Assembly: GCA_028023455.1 (NCBI GenBank)
Contig: JAQFVV010006203.1
Coordinates: forward strand, 6,788,821 to 6,852,820
Length of the DNA: 64,000 nucleotides
Reading direction: 5' to 3'
Source: Epiperipatus broadwayi
Taxonomy: Eukaryota > Onychophora > Udeonychophora > Euonychophora > Peripatidae
Both the position numbers and the translations under genes were made by a program. Positions 45,801-56,729 of this stretch are shown here, in pieces. How positions within the stretch are numbered: the first letter of the stretch is position 1; the number at the start of each line of letters is the position of its first letter. Under the pieces are notes generated by a model. That model was given only the letters and a program-made list of their open reading frames with translations, ran no database searches and was not told the DNA's origin.

Positions 45801-47235
45801 CAAACAAAAGATAACTTAATTTATTATATCATTCCCCACTCCCATTGTTAAATTTTACTTACTATTTTTCATGTGTTTTGTATGTAGATATGTTCACTAT
45901 TATTTACAAATTTAACTTTTTTTTTAATCCTGTACTTCTCTCAAGTCTTTCTTTATTTTGACCATTTTACAATGATTTTTTTCAGGGAACTTATATATTC
46001 TATAACATACACATATACAATAATCCTATTATATCCAATTTTTAATTATTAACAGTTTCAACATTCATAATTTGAGAAAAAAAAAAAGTAAAAATAAAAT
46101 AATAATAATAATTAGAAATTCATAAATTTCATGTACATCTATATCTACGATTGGTATTATAAATCATTTGTTAACTATTTTATCATCTCATTCATTTAGT
46201 ATCTGCTTACTGTGTAACAAGTCACAAATCATGTCATTGCTCTCTAAATTTTTATTAAATTTTTCATGTTATTTTATTTTGATATTATTTATATGCTTAA
46301 AATATATATTATATGGGGTGTATATTATCTATATTTTCAAGCATGTTACTCATATAACAATACTACTTATGCACATTTAAATATACAAATTGGAAAATGC
46401 ATTAGTACACTTATATGTATATATATAAATAAGTTTGTACAGGAACATACAGAATAAATTTAATTTATTTAATGTTTATACATAAAATATGCTAAAGAAA
46501 AAAGATGACATTCTATTATATATATTTAATTCTTAAAATTATTTGCATTTTATTTCTTTAATTTTTAATTCTAGCGTAAATAAATGTATTATATATACTA
46601 TTCATATTTTAAATATTATTAGAATGCAGGAAAATTATCAATTTATTTGACAGAAGGTTCTTCTAGAATAATTTTAGTGACATTGCATGATAATCACAGT
46701 AAGTACAGAATGCAGAGAATTCATTTATATTGATTACAATTTTTTGGCTTCACAAGAAGGGTCTTTTCCAGAAATAGAAAAATCTTGCAATAAGGTTAGA
46801 AAAGTTTTGAAATTTTTTTCAAAAATTCAAGTCTTACTTTAGTTAATGATAAATTCCAAATTAATTTATACAAGGAAGACATTATGCTCAATTTTTTTTT
46901 ATCTAAACAATAGTGAAACATCTAGTAGTCTGAATGTAATATTTTGCAACAATACACTAAAATACAATCCTATCCCATATTATTTAGGAGTAACTTCAAT
47001 CATAAGCCTAATTTATTTTCCTCTTTTATCAAAGGTTAAATCTAAAATAGTTTCTATGAATAACTTCTTTCAAAAGCAGGCTGGCATTACTTAGAGTTAT
47101 GACGCAAAATGTTTATGGATAGCTTTCTTAGTATTAGTATATTCTGTTGTTCAATTCTATGCTGTTCGTGTAGAATTAAAGTGCCTGCCCTAAATTTCTG
47201 GATACTCAATTTATTTAATGTTTATTTAAATCTAT

Positions 47236-47287
47236 TTCTTTGCATTGGTTTTCTGTTTTACTTCTTTGCATTGGTTTTCTGTTTTAC
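47236..47287. repeat. 26-bp perfect tandem duplication
   Basis: Two identical adjacent 26-base units (47236-47261, 47262-47287) starting ttctttgcattgg. Present in unit A only. Confidence 0.88.
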
Positions 47288-47900
47288 ATATTCCCTCAAC
47301 TAATATCAAAAGAGAAGTTGTCATATAGAAAGTGTATAAAATATTAAATAGATTCAACTTATCAATAATTTAAAATATAGTTTTATCATACAGGACTCAT
47401 TGTTAAACAATATCACATTTCTAAGATGTTTATCTAAGGGTCTACAAATGAATATTTATGGCATTATAAAATTGATATTTTTTGAGATCCTAAACACCCC
47501 CCACAGGTGTTATTGAAAGCCAGCTGGATTTAATCTTACTAGCTATTGGATCTCATTAATAGATTAGATTAATCAAGGGTTATTATACTCATCTCCTTCA
47601 TAAGTGGAATTGAACACATTGATCTTTATAGATATAGATACACACAAACCACGATTTCCATCCATACTTAATAACTATTTAGTCTATGGCTACAGTAGCA
47701 GAATTAAAGAATGTAATGAAGTTACTATTGATTCATGTTCTTTTATATTTTTTTAATATATATATAAAGAATTGCTGGCAGTCATTTATATATGAAAGGC
47801 ATTTACCCATTCATAAAATTTGCAGTCTAATATATGAGAATAATTGATGGTGACTTTCTTCTGTGCAGTTAGAAATGTTTTATTTTTAGTAAGACTAATT

Positions 47901-48744
47901 GATATTATCTATATTCTGTCCACTACAGATATTATTAATAAGTTCCATTAATAAAAAAATAGAATAAAGCAAGGCTAAAATTAATCTTAAAACAACATGG
48001 AATTTGGATGTTCATTTTAATATTTTGACACATGAAGTATGTAACATCATTGCTTCTCCTGAACTTCTACATTCTATTGGTTCAGTTTTTTCTTTTCTGA
48101 AAAATGTTTGTCTCTAAATCAAAGAATATAAACATGTTAAAGATGTAAAGAACTCATTAAAGTTTATGAAGTAACTAAATACTGAGATTCTAAAATCATT
48201 GGATAAATGATCTTTTTTGTGTACTTAATTTTTGCAATGTTTAAATTTTATTAAGTAATATAATGATAAAGAAGTATGTTGTTCATGTTTAAAAAGAATT
48301 CAATTAGATATTGGATATTGAGGTATATTGTAAAATATATATGTATGTGTGGTTTAATAGAATCAGATATATATAGAATATAAAATTAAGCAATACAGTA
48401 CTTTGATGTAATTTATGCATTAATATAAAAAATAATCAATTTAAAACAAAATTTTGTTTTAAATTGATTATTTTTAATTTTATATATAGAAGGCAACATT
48501 ATGTACAAATTTTAACATTGAAATTTGATCATTTAAAGTATGCATTAATATAAATGCATTTTTAACACAGCAAAAATTTTAAAAAATACGTATTATATAA
48601 ATCCTTAATTGCATTTTTGGTGCAGAGCACTTTTTAAAAAGCAAACATTAATAGTAATTAAAAAAACAATCCATTAAATATGCTACAGAAAATAATTTAA
48701 AAAATTTATTCACCCATACTCCACTGCACTCAGTTAAATACTAT
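47901..48744. other. AT-rich spacer after unit A, containing a perfect palindrome
   Basis: Non-coding. Its only distinctive feature is the 48-bp palindrome at 48428-48475. Confidence 0.55.
48428..48475. repeat. Perfect 48-bp palindrome without spacer
   Basis: Two 24-base arms centred between 48451 and 48452 (centre caaaattttg) with no mismatch. It would extrude as a cruciform or form an RNA hairpin. Confidence 0.9.
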
Positions 48745-49930
48745 TAAATTTTTGAGCAGTATTGACGAATCATGTCTTATATTTTATGTTTCCTATTATT
48801 CTTCTACATGATGGAATGAAAGGAAAATATATTATTACAGGTGGAAAATTTGGAACATTTGAAATGAAAACTGGTATTAGACAAGGATGTGTACTTGCTC
48901 CAATACTGTTTTCAATTTTTATGACAGTTGTCTTTGGAACTGTTTGTAAGTAGCTTATCGAAACAGGAATCAAGATGTAATACAGGTTTATTGATAAATT
49001 TTTGAATTGATTAAAAGTGAAAACAAGAATTTTACCTTTTTGGGATTTAGGATTTACAATATTCTGATGATTGTGCTATTTTTGTCAGTTTAAAAGACAA
49101 TTTACATAATGTATTTGTGCAACATTTAAAGTCTTTGACTTGATAATTAATATTCAAAAATTCAAGTATCTTGTCAGAGCCAGTGAAAGAATAAAAATTC
49201 TCATAACTCTTAACTTGAATGATTATCAACTTGGAGAATGTAAACCAAATTTTATGAGTAGAAAGGTGGATTTAGATGTTCAGGCACAACATAAATGCCA
49301 ATGTTCTGTGTTTCTTATAACAAATTAAATGAAAGTATTTCATCATAGAAATAACTACTGGAACTAAGTTAGTTATATAGAGTTATTTTATGTAATTTAT
49401 TGTTTGGAAGTAAAACTTGGACATTCTACCAGCAAAATATAAAAATGTCAGAAAAGTTTTATTTAAGAATGTGCTGTAAAATGTTAAAAATATATTGGCA
49501 AAATCATAATATAGTCAGTATTTTTCAGTCTGCTTAATGTGATGCAGGTGTCCACTATTATAAAATTGTCTTAATTGGACTAGACATGTAGAATGAATGA
49601 ATAATGGAAGTCTTCTTATAAGGATGTTTTATGATGAACATGGTTTTCATGGAAGAGGTAGATTCTATCTACATTATAAGGATTATCTCTTAAGATATTT
49701 TAAAATAATGCATTGTTAATTGTTTCCATTGGGAAGATATGGCAGAGAATAGAATACAATGGAGAATTACAATTAGATATGGTATTGAAATTTTTCAGAA
49801 AGAAGTTTTCATCTGAATAAATCAAAAGTCAGCACCACAAAATATGGAAGAAAAACATGAACCAATGTGTTATATATGCGGGTATGTTTGTGGTTCACAG
49901 ATTATAGTCATCACAAAACTCATTTCTAGA
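48745..49930 (+). mobile_element. Fragment of another non-LTR retrotransposon (RT palm to C2H2-like tail)
   Basis: 48762-48953 reads GKFGTFEMKTGIRQGCVLAP and ILFSIFMTVVF, an RT palm approach with the RQG..L.P..FSIF signature. Near 49058-49080 LQYSDDCAIFVS is the YxDD box (Ala changed to Ser). Later frames give LLFGSKTWTFYQQNIKM (about 49405-49450), a basic RWTGH-like remnant, and IQWRITIRYGIE (about 49755-49790). The end is CYICGYVCGS (49868-49897), the first half of a C2H2-like finger. It differs clearly from both the LX and RTE elements. Many stops; 5' part missing. The clade is not assigned. Confidence 0.72.
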
Positions 49931-51186
49931 ACACTTTTTTTCCTTTTCTTTTCATGAAATTGGAATAAATTCATTTAAAAATAGCTGCTATATGTACATG
50001 TATTTAAAGCATTTGTTTTATATGTGTGTTGAAAAATACACATTCAAGATAGATTGTAAACAAAGCATGAGCTAATATTTATTAATTTATGTCACCCATT
50101 AGGCATTTTTTAATAAGATATAATGGATCCAGTGACTTGACTTATATTTTTTCTTCTAATTTTATTTATATTACTAGTAGTCTTAAACATTCTGAGACTT
50201 CTTAATTGTCACATTTTATGTAAATCGGATTTTTCATGAATTAGTGTGAATATGAAAATAGTTTTTTACCAAATAAAAGTAAGCATTTTACTATATTATA
50301 AAAAAATGATCATATAACAGGAGTCCACTAAGAATTGAGAACTGTATTGAATTACATTTTTTAAAAAAAAAAAAAATTTATGCATATATAAGATTATTGT
50401 AATTTATTACTTGTAGTGTGTTTGGTTTTTATTTTTTAATATTTAAATATTTAAAATCTTAGTACATGCTAAAATAGTCATCCTGATTATGGAAAATTTA
50501 AAAAACCATTTACACTATTAACTGAATAGTAGACATTTTCTGAATCATAATGTCAGATTAATGAAATACTATGATCTGATTTATTTAAATGTTTTATATT
50601 TAAATTATCATTTTGCTTCAGCTTTAGGAATTATTTATTTCATAATTTTAGCCATTGTATGTACTATAAAAAAAATACATAAAAATGGTACAATAATTGA
50701 AAAATATAGATATTAAAACAAAATAGAATGTATAACAAATTGATTTTTCTTTTATAAAATGTAAATACAAAAAATAATAATATATATAAAAAAGTGAGAA
50801 ATGTGTTCAGCTCAAACAAATAATTATGTAGTAATTAAACATCTGTTAAAAAATATTAATATAAAATTTGTCATAAAAATGAAAAAAAAATTAAATAAAC
50901 TAGAACTTTCATTGTTAATGCCAATAAAATTTAATTGCATAAATATAAATACATTTATGGGTAAAATTAACATGAAATACAGTGGCAAAGTAAATATTTA
51001 CATTATAAATACAAAAAAAAAAAAAACATTAGAAAAAAATAAATTCTTGCCCCCCCCCCCCCAAACAATATTGATATATATAATAAAGTGAAATCTGAAG
51101 AATATTTTTTAAGTTAGATTTAAAACCAAATGTATATAGGAAAAGCAAGGAATTGAAAAGAGATTATACAAATTGTTATGCAATAA

Positions 51187-51272
51187 TGCTAATGATCTAC
51201 AAATAAATGATGCATTAATGAATTAAAAATGCTAACGATGTACAAATAAATCATGCATTAATGATTAAAAAA
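51187..51272. repeat. 43-bp tandem duplication
   Basis: tgctaatgatctacaaataa at 51187 is repeated with few differences from 51230. Confidence 0.75.
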
Positions 51273-52321
51273 AGACCTGATATGAATGATAAAGGATTAC
51301 ATTTATTAAAGCATTAAAATTAATAAAACATCACATGATCACCATTTCTGAGTGGCACTACGTATGGAGAGTTTTGCCTCTTATAATAAACTTATAACAA
51401 AAATATAAAGAAAAAATGTTAAAATATTTATAATAAACATTTTATATAGATAGATTTTTATATATTAATTAAGATTTACATAAATTAAGTCAATTTTATA
51501 GAATTAGTACATTTTAGAAGAATAATGTAAACAGTAGATAATAAATGGAACAAGTTAATAATTCAAATATTTACATATAGATGGAGTTAAAGTTATCATT
51601 TTGGCAGTGTTATCAGAAAGAAGAACGAACTGGATGTAAGAAATAATCAAAGGGTAGGTGATGTAGATATAAATGTAGATGTGGAGAGAGAATGAGTCTG
51701 TAAAATTAATGGCAAGCAAGTTATTTATAAATGTAATGGAGAAGAAAGAGTCCAAAGAATTTATAAAAGAATAGTTAGGAAAGAAGAAATTGTTTAAATT
51801 GAATATTTGAATATGCAAGGTAGCAGAAGATCAGGAAGGTGGCTGGAATTAAAGCAGTTAAAAATGAAGAACTTGAAGTACTAGCAGTAGTGGAAACACA
51901 TCTAAGAGAAGAAGAAAAACCTATACTGGAAAACTTGATATGATAGGGTATAAAGAAAAAAAGGGTGGTGATTATAGGAGTCATATCAAAAAATATTTAA
52001 ATATGTCAAGAACATTTGTGGTTTGAGATAAGGTTAGGAAAACCAGAATGGATGGTGACTATAGTGTATATAGCCACTGGAGATAGTCAAACTGTAATGG
52101 AGTGGAACAGTAGCATATATGAATGGCTAGGTTCGGATATACAGAGTTTCAAAGAAAAGAAGGAAATAGTGGTTGTAGGGATATGAATGGGCATATTGAA
52201 GAAATTGATGATGTAGGTAATAAGAATGGACAGTTTTTGAAGAATTTATGAATGTGAGCATTGGAAATTTATCAAATATTTATGAGGGATAATACACAGG
52301 CTAGAAATAATATATTTCACA

Positions 52322-52329
52322 CAATAGAT
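52322..52329. repeat. Left 8-bp target-site duplication of hAT MITE
   Basis: caatagat; right copy cagtagat at 52713-52720 (7 of 8). Confidence 0.85.
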
Positions 52330-52712
52330 CAGGGGTCCCCAACCCTATGCCCGTGGGCACACCATTTTTTGTGTGCCCGCCACTATCCGAACACAAAAAA
52401 AAAATGTATCTGATAGAAATAAATTTAATTTTTAAAATTTCTTATAAATTATTGTATTACATTGTAATCAAATTGTAGGGCATACTATATTTTTACAGCA
52501 TAAAAATATAAACGTTAATTATTTGTTAAAATTTTATTTTTGAAATAAATATTTTTTTGTACATTATGTGTATTATTAACAATATTTAACTATAAATTTA
52601 CATTGAAAAAATAAATAGTGCCCGCCATCTCGTTGAAAAAAATAAATGGTGCCCGCCACTTGGCTGGTATTATAGAATGTGCTCTTAAGTGCAAAAAGGT
52701 TGGGGACCCCTG
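52330..52712. mobile_element. 383-bp hAT MITE nested in LX copy 4
   Basis: Perfect 15-bp terminal inverted repeats: caggggtccccaacc (52330-52344) and ggttggggacccctg (52698-52712). An 8-bp target duplication flanks it. GTGCCCGCCA boxes occur near 52369 and twice near the right end. The interior is AT-rich and non-coding. Typical short non-autonomous hAT relying on a transposase elsewhere. Its termini resemble, but are not identical to, those at 9026-11493. Confidence 0.95.
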
Positions 52713-52720
52713 CAGTAGAT
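52713..52720. repeat. Right 8-bp target-site duplication of hAT MITE
   Basis: cagtagat, partner of 52322-52329. Confidence 0.85.
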
Positions 52721-52891
52721 TATGTATTAGTAGAGAAAGAGGAAATGAATAAAGTACAGAAAATTAAGGTGTTTGATAATGAAGAAAGAGTATGTAATAG
52801 TGCTCACAACTTCTTTATAATAGAAATGGTTAGTAATGTGATGGAAAATAATAATTAAAGTAGAAAGGGTAGTGAAAGTCGTGGATGGAGA

Positions 52892-53499
52892 ATGAATGAT
52901 AAGAATAAGTTAGAAGAGTATAAAAGTAAAGTTGAAGAAATCATGGAAGAGTTGGTTGGGGATGAGTATAAGGACTGGTGTTGTGAAATAGAAAAAGTGG
53001 CTAATAGGGTTTTAGGAGAGAATATTCAGAAGAATAAAAGTAATAGGAAAGTGAGAGTTAGTGAAAGTGAAAAAGAGAAGAAAAAAGCATGCAGAGATTA
53101 TAAGTGTGATATTAAGAACAAAGAAAGTGAAAAAGATGTTAATGCTAAATGGGAAAAGTACTTAGAAAAAGAAAGTTGCCTAAAACAAATAATTATAGAG
53201 AGAGAATGAAATTGAATAGTAAATTTTTGAAGGATATTAATAGAAATGGAAGAGATGGGAATAAAAAAATTTGGAAATACATTAAAAGAAGGAATGAAAT
53301 ATTATTAACAGATGATGAGGGAATAGAGTATACCTTTAGAGAAAAATTAGAGATAATTTTACATAAATATGTAATGGATATAGAAAAAATGTTAGATGTG
53401 AAGGACAGAGTGATAACAAACATGAAAGCATATAGTAATAGTAATATTAGGTTTACAGAACGTAAACCGAATGAAGCAGGTAAGAAATTGAAAAGTTGA
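52892..53499 (+). pseudogene. LX copy 4, charged linker and RT entry
   Basis: 52892-53209 (MEELVGDEYKDWCCEIEKVA, VLGENIQKNKSNRKVR) and 53149-53499 (NGRDGNKKIWKYIKRRNEIL, then VMDIEKMLDVKDR) overlap in different frames. They cover the segment between endonuclease and RT. The same residues are found in copies 2 and 3. The region is Lys/Glu-rich and probably helical. Confidence 0.72.
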
Positions 53500-54753
53500 A
53501 AGGCAAAAAGTTTGGATGGATGGGCAGTAGAGATAGTAATGAATTTAGGGCATAAAATTAAATTATTATCATGTTTTATTAAGATGGCACAGAAGAGAGA
53601 TTTTCCAGGTAGTTGGAGTAATATATGAGTAAGGCTACTATTTAAAGGAAAGAGTAAGGATCATAGAAAGTTAAACAATTATAGACGATAGCGGTAACAT
53701 CAGTGTTATATAAAGTTTTCTCATATATGGTAACTGGAAGGGTTGCAAAATGGATGAAAGAAAATAATACAGTGGGAGAAATGCAAGGAGGTTTTCGATC
53801 AGATAGGCATATAGGAGATAGTTTATTTATAAGTCACACAACTTTGGATATGAACAGGAATACAAGTAGGCAGTTATATATGGTTTTTATAGATGTAGAG
53901 GTGTATGATAGAGTAAATAGAAATAGATTATAGGTAAGTTTAGTAAATTTGGGAATGGATGGAGCTTTAGTGGATATTAAGAAATTATATGAAAATAATT
54001 ATTATATTATCAATTAGTGAATGTAGAATCAGTTAAAGTTAAAAATGGGGTGGGACTAAGGCACGGATGCCCTATGTCACCTATTTTATTTTTGTTGTAT
54101 TTGAGAGAAATAGAGAGAGCAACAGAAAGACTAGGAAGAGGGGTAGAGATACCATTAATAGGTGGCAAGGGAGTATATACATTGTTGGGTCTTATTTGTG
54201 GATGATGTTTTTTTGTGTGCAGAAATAAGGGAAGATATGGAAGTTATGCTGATGACACGCGCAAGGATGGGTGAAGAGATGGGAATTAAATTTAGTGAAG
54301 AAAAATCAAAAGTAATGATGGTTAATACTGAGGAAAGAGAAGACAATTTTTTTTTATTGGGAAATAGAAAGTTAGGTGTCGTGAATAGATATAACTATTT
54401 GGGAATCGTCTTAAGTAATCAGAGAAATTGCTTGGATGAATGGGAGAAAAAATTGATAAAGGAAGCAAAGAAAAGAAAGGGATTGATAAAGAAATTAACA
54501 GTGTTCTCATATAATAAGTATGATATAGCTAGAATTGTATGGAAGGGAGTGGCAGTAGCAGGATTAACATATGGTAATGGTGCATTATGTGTTATTAAAG
54601 GGTATCAAATTACTTAGAAAAAGTACAAAGAGAAGTAGGAATATATGCATTAGATGCAGATGTGTGGGCAACAAAGGAGGCAGTTCAAGGAGAAATGGGA
54701 TGTCAAGTTTTTATATGAGGGATACAAAAAGCAAACTGAAAATGTTAGTTTGA
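53500..54753 (+). pseudogene. LX copy 4, reverse transcriptase with intact FVDD box
   Basis: 53703-53933 carries the fingers/palm (MQGGFRSDRHIGDSLF, then LYMVFIDVEVYDRVNRNRL; the first catalytic Asp is in FIDV). 54017-54205 carries GLRHGCPMSPILFLLYLREI (a Q to H change in the RQG motif). 54162-54617 carries LFVDDVFLCAEIREDMEVML with the catalytic FVDD, then NRYNYLGIVLSNQRNCLDEW and the connection region (WKGVAVAGLTYGNGALC). Three frames are needed, so no active protein is made. Confidence 0.83.
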
Positions 54754-54833
54754 TTGCAGTTTATGGATAATAAAAGAATAGCCAAAATAGTATTTAATTG
54801 TGTTATGAATAAATGGCAGGCAACAAGATGAAT

Positions 54834-54977
54834 GAGAAAGGTAATGCAGTATGCAAAAGGTTTGGATAAAGAATTTATGTCAATATACTTATACAAAAGA
54901 TGGGTGAGAAAGGTAATGCAGTATGTAAAAGGTTTGGATAAAGAATTTATGTCATTATACTTATACAAAAGGTGGGT
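54834..54977 (+). repeat. 72-bp tandem duplication in LX copy 4
   Basis: Units starting gagaaaggtaatg at 54834 and 54906, nearly identical and a multiple of three in length (24 codons). Confidence 0.88.
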
Positions 54978-55533
54978 GAATGGGATAGAATAATAGATGC
55001 ATTAATAAAGAAAGGAGTTGGAGAGATGGAGAACTAGTATGGAGAGTAAAAAGTTTAAATATATATAGAAGTAAACAGAACATTGGGTGCGAGTTAATTT
55101 ATGATAATAGCAAGGAAAGTAGTTTACTATTTAAGGCTCGAACGGAATCTTTAGTAACAAAGGAATATACACATAAATCGAAAAATGTGGGTGATTTAGT
55201 CTGCAAGTTATGTAAGGAAGGCACTGCAAATATTGGGCATCTATTAATTGAATATAAATGCATGAAAGCAGAAAGGGTACAAATAATGAAGTTGTTGAAG
55301 AATAAATATAATCAAAGTGATTATACAGAAAGTCAGTTATTGTTTTTATGCTGGGTTTGAGAAAAGATAAGGGGAATTTAGATATAAAAGCCTATGGAGT
55401 TGACGAAAGATTATATTGTGGAAATGGGATGGAGCAGAATAGAGAAGAATGTGGGAAAACTTAGGATGGAGAATGGAAAGGGAAGTTAAAAGTGGTTAAC
55501 AGGTTTCTTTGGGCATAGTTGCTGAGAGGTTCC

Positions 55534-55580
55534 TGACTGCAAATAACGAGAAGTCACAATGCATCATATCGCATTAAACA
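55534..55580 (+). other. 3'-UTR stem-loop and tail of LX copy 4
   Basis: Stem tgact (55534-55538) / agtca (55552-55556), followed by gcatcatatcgcatta, the degraded pentamer tail. Confidence 0.6.
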
Positions 55581-56053
55581 TAGAAAAAATTTAAAAAAGT
55601 GATAATAGGAAATTTGTTGCTACATCATAAAATTTGACAATGTAAATTAATTTAGCAATTCAAATTTGAATTAACGAATAGAGTAAAAAAGAAATACATA
55701 TAACATTAAGTGTAGGTTTTATATTATACATGACATAAATGATTTTGTATATTTATTTTTTAATTTTATTTGTAATATATTTTCACATTTTGTAACAATT
55801 TTACTTGATTTTGTCTTAGATGTTTTTTAATGTGATAAAGTAGTCTAATTTCTTGTTATAATATTTATTAATTTCTTACTATGATGTTATGTTACTATTA
55901 TTTATTCATAAATGTACAGTAAAAATTATAGATAACTTGAAATAAGAATATTGCAAATTTGGATTTTTATTTTTTTACACTAATATTTTGCTTGCATTTT
56001 AGTTCATTGCCAATGATTTTATTCTTATATATACAACAAAATTATAAAAGATA

Positions 56054-56187
56054 GATAAAATAAAACAATTCAGTACCCCATCATTATTTAATTTTATTTG
56101 TTTATATATATATATTGGGCAAGATAAAATAAAACAATTCAGTACCCCATCATTATTTAATTTTATTTGTTTATATATATATTGGGC
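56054..56187. repeat. 69-bp near-perfect tandem duplication
   Basis: gataaaataaaacaattcag starts units at 56054 and 56123. They differ only in the length of the inner TA run, so the duplication is recent. It lies in unit B only. Confidence 0.9.
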
Positions 56188-56729
56188 ATTCTTTAAATAA
56201 TAAAAATCTTCAGTTCTACACTTCTCCTAATTGTATTGCTTGTATATTTTGTCTTTTTTCTTTTGACCATTTTACAGTATGATTTTTTTTTAGGAATTAT
56301 ATTTATACATTTTGTATATCATACACATATTTCGCACAATATTTCCATTGTATCCACTTTTTAACTAACTGCAGTTTTAACACCCCATGGTTTGAAAACA
56401 AAATTATAAAAAAAAATGAAAGTAAAATAAAATCCTTAAATTTCACATATACCCATGCCACTAAGTGGTATTCACCTCAGCTAGTTAGTGTTTATTTACT
56501 GTGCACTTAGTCAAGAGATTAGTCTACTGCTGCACTAAATTTTTTATTATATTTTATTTTGATTTTGTTTCTGTTGATTATATGTATGTATTTAATTCAA
56601 TTGAATCAGATATATATGCTTATAATTGTATAAGTTTTAGCATTATTCAGTTTTAAGCATGTCTCTAATACAGCAGTACTACTGTTTATGACATGCATAT
56701 TGAAAATTAACTTACCTATTAAATAGGGA

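Larger units (their letters stand above)
38140..47900 (+). repeat. Segmental duplication unit A (diverged direct copy of unit B)
   Basis: Non-coding segment colinear with 49985-60080. Matching blocks by eye: 38140-38870 with 49985-50680; 44130-45395 with 50790-51605; 45396-46375 with 55588-56725; 46376-47900 with 58655-60080. Short shared stretches include atgagct near 38225 and 50068, agaattgagaact near 38495 and 50330, and attcacattttgta-type runs near 45575 and 55785. Unit A carries about 5 kb (38880-44100) absent from B. No reading frame is conserved between the copies, so the segment appears non-coding. Confidence 0.75.
51806..52850 (+). pseudogene. LX copy 4, EEP endonuclease (interrupted)
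   Basis: The entry motif N-MQGSRRSGRW lies near 51810-51845, the IGDMNG-type D-x-N block near 52170-52200 and the NSAHNFF block near 52797-52817. In the last, the Asp of SDH has become Ala, so the nuclease would be dead even without the stops. A 383-bp hAT MITE is inserted at 52330-52712 between the DYVLVE-type block halves. Confidence 0.75.
51606..55588 (+). mobile_element. LX-family non-LTR retrotransposon, copy 4 (5'-truncated, best RT box)
   Basis: Plus-strand LINE colinear with copies 2 and 3. It starts just upstream of the endonuclease (the SGNH end is gone). It contains an EEP endonuclease remnant (about 51810-52850, interrupted by a hAT MITE), a charged linker (52892-53209), RT (about 53440-54620), thumb/connection (54400-54980), zinc-knuckle region (about 55190-55265) and 3' UTR with stem-loop. 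The palm box FVDD (54193-54206) retains both Asp residues, unlike the other three copies. Stops and frameshifts still split the ORF. A 72-bp tandem duplication lies at 54834-54977. The insertion lies in duplication unit B. Confidence 0.88.

Noticed and set aside
46168-47303. Several 63-82 codon ORFs in unit A
   Set aside because: Unit B shows no matching open frames, so they are chance stretches in AT-rich DNA.
50801-51091. 96-codon plus-strand ORF, Lys/Asn/Ile-rich
   Set aside because: The homologous part of unit A (about 44.1-44.4 kb) has no such frame; composition alone explains it.
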